Assembly: GCA_934408795.1 (NCBI GenBank)
Contig: CAKRVQ010000027.1
Location: 1 to 9,011, forward strand
Length of the DNA: 9,011 nucleotides
Direction: 5' to 3'
Origin: an uncultured Eubacteriales bacterium
GTDB lineage: Bacteria; Bacillota; Clostridia; Oscillospirales; Acutalibacteraceae
Shown here one piece after another: positions 5,788 through 9,011 of this stretch (position 1 is the first letter of the stretch; each line of letters opens with the position of its first letter). Below the pieces are notes generated by a model that worked only from the letters and a program-made list of their open reading frames with translations, was not told where the DNA came from and did no database searches. The position numbers were made by a program, and so were the translations under genes.

Positions 5788-5806
5788 CATACCGCGAATG
5801 ATTCAA
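5778..5806 (-). promoter_or_regulatory. Promoter of the deacetylase gene
   Basis: Read leftward: -35 TTGAAT (5801-5806), 17-base spacer, perfect -10 TATAAT (5778-5783) with TG at the extended position. It is divergent from the marR promoter, the two -35 boxes being about 115 bases apart. Between them (5807-5921) I see only a small CGCCG/CGGCG inverted repeat at 5844-5860. Confidence 0.75.
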
Positions 5807-5921
5807 TATGTTTTGACGGATTTATTCCGCTCCTTTGATGTTTCGCCGCTCAAAACGGCGGTTTGCCCGCCCCCCTCATAGCTGCAGTTTTGAACAGTTT
5901 ATGAATTGTGGGTGAAATGTA

Positions 5922-5950
5922 TTGACAAAAAACGATCACCGATGTAAAAT
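5922..5950 (+). promoter_or_regulatory. Promoter of the marR-ABC operon
   Basis: Perfect -35 TTGACA (5922-5927), 17-base spacer and -10 TAAAAT (5945-5950). The start site would fall near 5957, inside the first operator palindrome. This is the only clear promoter for the three rightward genes. Confidence 0.85.
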
Positions 5951-5953
5951 TAC

Positions 5954-5980
5954 TTAGAATTCTAAATGTTAGAATTCTAA
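5954..5980. promoter_or_regulatory. Two identical MarR-type operators
   Basis: The perfect 12-bp palindrome TTAGAATTCTAA occurs twice, at 5954-5965 and 5969-5980, with 3 bases between and 15 bp centre to centre. It fits the TTAG-N4-CTAA form of SlyA/MarR sites such as TTAGCAAGCTAA. The first copy begins three bases after the -10 box and spans the predicted start, so two regulator dimers bound side by side would block transcription. The regulator is almost certainly the MarR protein encoded just downstream. Confidence 0.85.
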
Positions 5981-6002
5981 CTTACTTAATTTGATCTCGA
6001 TA

Positions 6003-6071
6003 CAGACCCCCGCATGGGCCTGACACAGATCGGGAATCGTACCTGTTATAACTCCGATCGGCATCCCGATC
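6003..6071 (+). promoter_or_regulatory. marR leader hairpins
   Basis: The operon mRNA has about 147 untranslated bases. GATCGGGA (6028-6035) pairs exactly with TCCCGATC (6064-6071), enclosing a 28-base loop that contains the palindrome CCGATCGG (6054-6061), which offers an alternative pairing. A weaker stem (CAGACCC / GGGCCTG, one mismatch) lies at 6003-6022. No T-run follows, so this is not an attenuator of the usual kind. The fold ends 13 bases before the AAGGAG site. Confidence 0.4.
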
Positions 6072-6103
6072 ATAAAGCATTTATAAGGAGATGACCCGCA
6101 AAA

Positions 6104-6583
6104 ATGAACAGACCCGACCCCTTATCGGTTCCGCTGAGCCTTATACTCGGCAGCGCAGGGCACCTGTGCCATGTTTACGAAAACACAATGCTTCAGGAGT
6201 ACGGCATCACAGGCAGACAGGCGGCGATAATAATGTTCCTGATAGCAAACGGAGAAAATGAGGTAAACCAAAAGAAAATAGAAGACGGATTCAGACTCAA
6301 GGCGGCTACCATAACGAGTATGTTGTCCACGCTTGAAAGCGGCGGATATATCGAAAGAACGGTCAGTGAGACAGATGCCCGCAATAAGATCATCCGCCCC
6401 ACAAAAAAGGCATTGCAGGTCGAAAATGCAATTAAAGAGACCCACCGCCGCTCTGCCGAGATCGCCACCGCGGGTTTCACGGCGGAAGAAAAAGAGGTGT
6501 TCAGGCGCTACCTCTTGAGGGCGGTCGACAATATACACGGTGAGATCGAAAAAGAACAGACGGAGAGGGGAAAGAAAAAATGA
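6104..6583 (+). CDS. MarR-family transcriptional repressor
   Basis: This encodes 159 residues, the normal MarR size. MarR proteins are winged-helix dimers that repress efflux genes until a drug or other ligand binds. Residues about 33-62 (YGITGRQAAIIMFL onward) give the first helices of the DNA-binding domain. The recognition helix is about 66-80 (KAATITSMLSTLESG), followed by GYIER and the wing with D91, R93 and K95 in the usual DxRxK order. N- and C-terminal helices should form the dimer interface; the tail is Lys/Glu-rich. AAGGAG at 6085-6090 lies 13 bases before the ATG, a long but usable spacing; a nearer ATG at 6091 is in another frame. The stop overlaps the next start by four bases (ATGA). 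With twin operators at its promoter it probably represses itself and both transporters. Confidence 0.93.
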   Translation: MNRPDPLSVPLSLILGSAGHLCHVYENTMLQEYGITGRQAAIIMFLIANGENEVNQKKIEDGFRLKAATITSMLSTLESGGYIERTVSETDARNKIIRPTKKALQVENAIKETHRRSAEIATAGFTAEEKEVFRRYLLRAVDNIHGEIEKEQTERGKKK

Positions 6584-8337
6584 AAAAATGGTATAAATAC
6601 ATAAAACCATATCTTTTCTCGTTCATCGTCGGACCGCTCTGTATGATAGCGGAGGTTATCGGCGAGGTCATAATGCCGAAACTGCTTTCGGTGATCATAA
6701 ACAACGGAAACGCCGGCACTCTGACCGCGGGAAAAAGCGTGCTTACAGGCGCACTGATGGTGCTTACCGCCTTGGTGATGATGGCGGGCGGCGTCGGGGG
6801 CGCCTACTTCGGATCAAAGGCATCGGTCGGATTCGCAAGCGACTTGAGAATGGATGTGTACAAAAAAATACAGTCCTTCTCATTCGCCAATATCGACCGT
6901 TTTTCAACCGGATCACTTGTAACGAGACTTACAAACGATGTCACGCAACTGCAGAATTTTGTCAATATGCTGCTGCGTATGGCTTTGCGAGCGCCCGGAA
7001 TGATGATAGGCGCGCTCTTTATGGCAATCTCAATAAAACCGAGCCTTTCTTCGGTCTTCGCCGTTGTTCTTCCCGTTATGCTTATAGTTATAGGCCTGAT
7101 AATAGCCGTGGCATTTCCGCGCTTTACCCGTATGCAGTTAAAGCTGGACGCTCTTAATTCCGCAGTCAGGGAAAATGTTACCAATGTCAGGGTCGTAAAA
7201 TCTTTCGTCCGCGAGGATTATGAAAACAAAAAGTTCAGAAAAGCAAACCGTGAGCTCAAGGAATCGGGAATGGCTGCGTCGAGAATAATGATATTTATGC
7301 AGCCCGTTATGACCGTGTTTATGAGCGCAACCACGATGGCGGTCGTTTGGTTCGGCAGCAGCATCGTGATGAACGGCGGCATGGCGGTAGGTGATCTCTC
7401 GGCATTCCTTACATATGTGACACAGATACTGATGTCGCTTCTGATGGTGACATTCCTTCTGATGACATCGTCAAGGGCTTTGGCATCCGCAAGGCGTATC
7501 TCCGAAGTGCTGGATGAAGTTCCGGATATATCGGACGAAGATGCCGCGGCAGCCGATAAAAAGGTCACAAGGGGCGAGGTCGAATTCAGGAATGTGTCCT
7601 TCAGATATGCAAAAGGCAGCAGGGATAAGGTGCTTGACGACATCAGCCTGAAGATCCCCGCAGGAAGCACGGTCGGTATAATCGGTTCTACGGGATGCGG
7701 AAAAACCACCCTTGTCTCACTGATCCCGCGCCTTTATGATGCCGACTGCGGCGAGGTGCTCGTCGACGGTGTCAATGTAAAGGACTATTCACTTCGTAAC
7801 CTGCGTGACGGAGTCGGAATGGTGCTCCAGAACAATACGCTTTTCTCGGGTACCGTGGCGGATAACCTTAAATGGGGCAATGAGTCGGCGACCGATGAAC
7901 AAATGCGTGCGGCTGCTGCAAGCGCTCAGGCGGACGGCTTTGTGACGGGCTTTACCGACGGATATAACACGATCCTGGATCAAAGCGGAAAGAATGTGTC
8001 GGGCGGTCAGAAGCAAAGACTTTGTATTGCGCGCGCCCTTTTGAAGGAACCGAAGGTGCTGATACTCGACGACTCCACAAGCGCCGTCGATACCGCGACC
8101 GAGGCAATGATAAGAAAGGCGTTCAAAAACGAACTGTCGGACGCCACCAAGATCATAATCGCTCAGCGTATCTCATCGGTAAAGGATGCCGATGAGATCA
8201 TCGTTATGAATGAAGGAAGAATAACAGGCGTCGGAACGCACGAGGAGCTTCTCGACTCAAATGAGGATTACCGTGAGATATACTGGTCTCAGAACGAGAA
8301 AAGCAAGGAGGTGACGGTCGATGGCAAGAACGGTTGA
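6580..8337 (+). CDS. ABC half-exporter, degenerate catalytic-site subunit
   Basis: This encodes 585 residues: a six-helix membrane domain (helices near 11-40, 54-78, 130-151, 157-179, 236-262, 276-298) fused to an ATPase domain. Coupling-helix sequence DRFSTGSLVTRLTND (106-120) marks a type IV exporter. The ATPase has A-loop Y343, Walker A GSTGCGKTT (369-377), Q-loop Q417, signature SGGQ (474-477), Walker B ending in D497 and D-loop SAVD (501-504). The catalytic Glu is Asp (D498) and the switch His is Gln (Q529). These two changes are typical of the inactive-site half of heterodimeric exporters such as TM287/288, BmrCD and TAP. The start overlaps marR by four bases with GAGAGGGGAAAG upstream; the 3' end overlaps the next subunit by 17. 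The pair probably exports drugs or other amphipathic compounds; substrate unknown. Confidence 0.94.
   Translation: MKKWYKYIKPYLFSFIVGPLCMIAEVIGEVIMPKLLSVIINNGNAGTLTAGKSVLTGALMVLTALVMMAGGVGGAYFGSKASVGFASDLRMDVYKKIQSFSFANIDRFSTGSLVTRLTNDVTQLQNFVNMLLRMALRAPGMMIGALFMAISIKPSLSSVFAVVLPVMLIVIGLIIAVAFPRFTRMQLKLDALNSAVRENVTNVRVVKSFVREDYENKKFRKANRELKESGMAASRIMIFMQPVMTVFMSATTMAVVWFGSSIVMNGGMAVGDLSAFLTYVTQILMSLLMVTFLLMTSSRALASARRISEVLDEVPDISDEDAAAADKKVTRGEVEFRNVSFRYAKGSRDKVLDDISLKIPAGSTVGIIGSTGCGKTTLVSLIPRLYDADCGEVLVDGVNVKDYSLRNLRDGVGMVLQNNTLFSGTVADNLKWGNESATDEQMRAAAASAQADGFVTGFTDGYNTILDQSGKNVSGGQKQRLCIARALLKEPKVLILDDSTSAVDTATEAMIRKAFKNELSDATKIIIAQRISSVKDADEIIVMNEGRITGVGTHEELLDSNEDYREIYWSQNEKSKEVTVDGKNG
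8305..8311 (+). promoter_or_regulatory. Ribosome binding site of the second ABC gene
   Basis: AAGGAGG lies inside the end of the first ABC gene, nine bases before the ATG at 8321. It is the strongest Shine-Dalgarno sequence in the window and fixes a start that overlaps the first ABC gene by 17 bases, implying coupled, balanced translation of the two subunits. Confidence 0.85.
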
Positions 8338-9011
8338 TGAACTCAAGTCCCTTTATGATAAGATGCCCGCCTCATCGGGAAAAGGTTTCGGTATGCGCGG
8401 GCGCGGCGGACACGGCGGTCCCGGAGGACCCGGCGGCAGAGCCGCGGGAGGAAAGCCCGCCTCGGTTAGCCGATCGGTCAAAAGACTGTTTTCCTATACC
8501 GGTAAATATAAGTTTCTGTTTTTGCCGGTGTTCTTATGTATGATTTTATCAACGGCAGCGTCGCTTGCGGGCTCATATATGTTAGCTCCCGTTATCGACC
8601 GACTGATAATCGCGCTTAATCCTCACGCCGATATAAAGATCAGTACCTTTGAAGCTGCAGCGGATCGCGTTATTGCCGCGGTGAGCGGAAAGCCCGGAAT
8701 AGAAAGCATAATTTCCTCGGGAGGCACATCCGCGGGTGCGGGAGATGTCACCGCATATATACTTACCGCACTTATTATACTGGCGGCGGTTTATGTCGTT
8801 TCATTTGTCTCGACATATCTCCAGAGCCGTATAATGCTCTCGATTTCTCAGAATGCGGTGGAAAGTATAAGAACCGACCTTTTCGAAAAGCTCCAAAAGC
8901 TTCCCGTGAGATACTTTGATTCAAATACCGTCGGCGACATAATGAGCCGCTTCACAAACGATATCGACAACATAGATGTCATGCTCAATAACTCGCTGAC
9001 CTCACTTGTCT
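8321..9011 (+). CDS. ABC half-exporter partner, 5' part
   Basis: The first 230 residues are present; the gene runs off the window still open. Residues 1-19 are a short helix-like start, 20-45 a Gly/Arg/Pro-rich segment (GKGFGMRGRGG onward), and about 64-87 the first membrane helix. A roughly 50-residue polar segment (92-142) precedes the second helix (about 143-165), longer than the short loop usual here. LPVRYFDSNTVGDIMSRFTND (194-214) is the classic exporter coupling region. The ATPase domain lies beyond the window. By analogy with heterodimeric exporters it should have the intact catalytic Glu missing in its partner. It is in a different frame from the upstream gene and overlaps it by 17 bases. 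It is the third gene of the MarR-controlled operon. The family call is firm; subunit role is inferred. Confidence 0.92.
   Translation, partial: MARTVDELKSLYDKMPASSGKGFGMRGRGGHGGPGGPGGRAAGGKPASVSRSVKRLFSYTGKYKFLFLPVFLCMILSTAASLAGSYMLAPVIDRLIIALNPHADIKISTFEAAADRVIAAVSGKPGIESIISSGGTSAGAGDVTAYILTALIILAAVYVVSFVSTYLQSRIMLSISQNAVESIRTDLFEKLQKLPVRYFDSNTVGDIMSRFTNDIDNIDVMLNNSLTSLV

Overview
The window looks like chromosomal DNA of a moderately GC-rich member of the Firmicutes, most likely class Clostridia. The reasons are a trpS-holB-ricT order (ricT is a Firmicutes-type PSP1 protein), AGGAGG-type ribosome binding sites, vegetative-type promoters with extended -10 elements, a lipoprotein with a Ser/Asp/Thr-rich tail, and a MarR-controlled pair of half-size ABC exporters, the second with a glycine-rich N-terminus. 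The genus cannot be named from the sequence alone.

Layout. Positions 1-792 hold no convincing gene. They contain a decayed 19-bp tandem repeat, a dense cluster of GC-rich hairpins, and a strong hairpin with a U-rich tail that probably terminates the leftward transcript. Five genes then run leftward. In order of transcription they are a cytoplasmic-looking NodB/CE4 polysaccharide deacetylase (5596-4709), tryptophanyl-tRNA synthetase trpS (4537-3521), the clamp-loader delta-prime subunit holB (3511-2582), ricT/yaaT (2374-1490) and a small lipoprotein (1341-793). trpS and holB are separated by 9 bases and are probably co-transcribed from the promoter at 4601-4629. ricT may belong to the same unit, but a 207-bp gap carrying an 18-bp degenerate tandem repeat lies between it and holB. 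The deacetylase and the lipoprotein each have their own good promoter.

A divergent intergenic region (5597-6103) separates the leftward genes from a rightward operon: a MarR-family regulator (6104-6583) and two ABC half-exporters (6580-8337 and 8321 to the window edge), all joined by overlaps. Two identical copies of the palindrome TTAGAATTCTAA lie directly after the marR -10 box, so the regulator very probably represses its own operon. The first ABC subunit has Asp and Gln at the catalytic Glu and switch His positions, the signature of the degenerate half of a heterodimeric exporter. The second subunit should therefore carry the active site, beyond the window.

The least explained signals are non-coding. 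They are a roughly 175-nt leader of the deacetylase mRNA that can be closed by an 11-bp long-range helix just before the ribosome binding site, a perfect 15-bp palindrome over its -10 box, the two decayed tandem repeats, and the hairpin cluster at 329-489. No CRISPR array, insertion sequence, tRNA or rRNA was seen. Nothing here proves a wholly new system; the deacetylase leader is the best candidate for an undescribed regulatory RNA.
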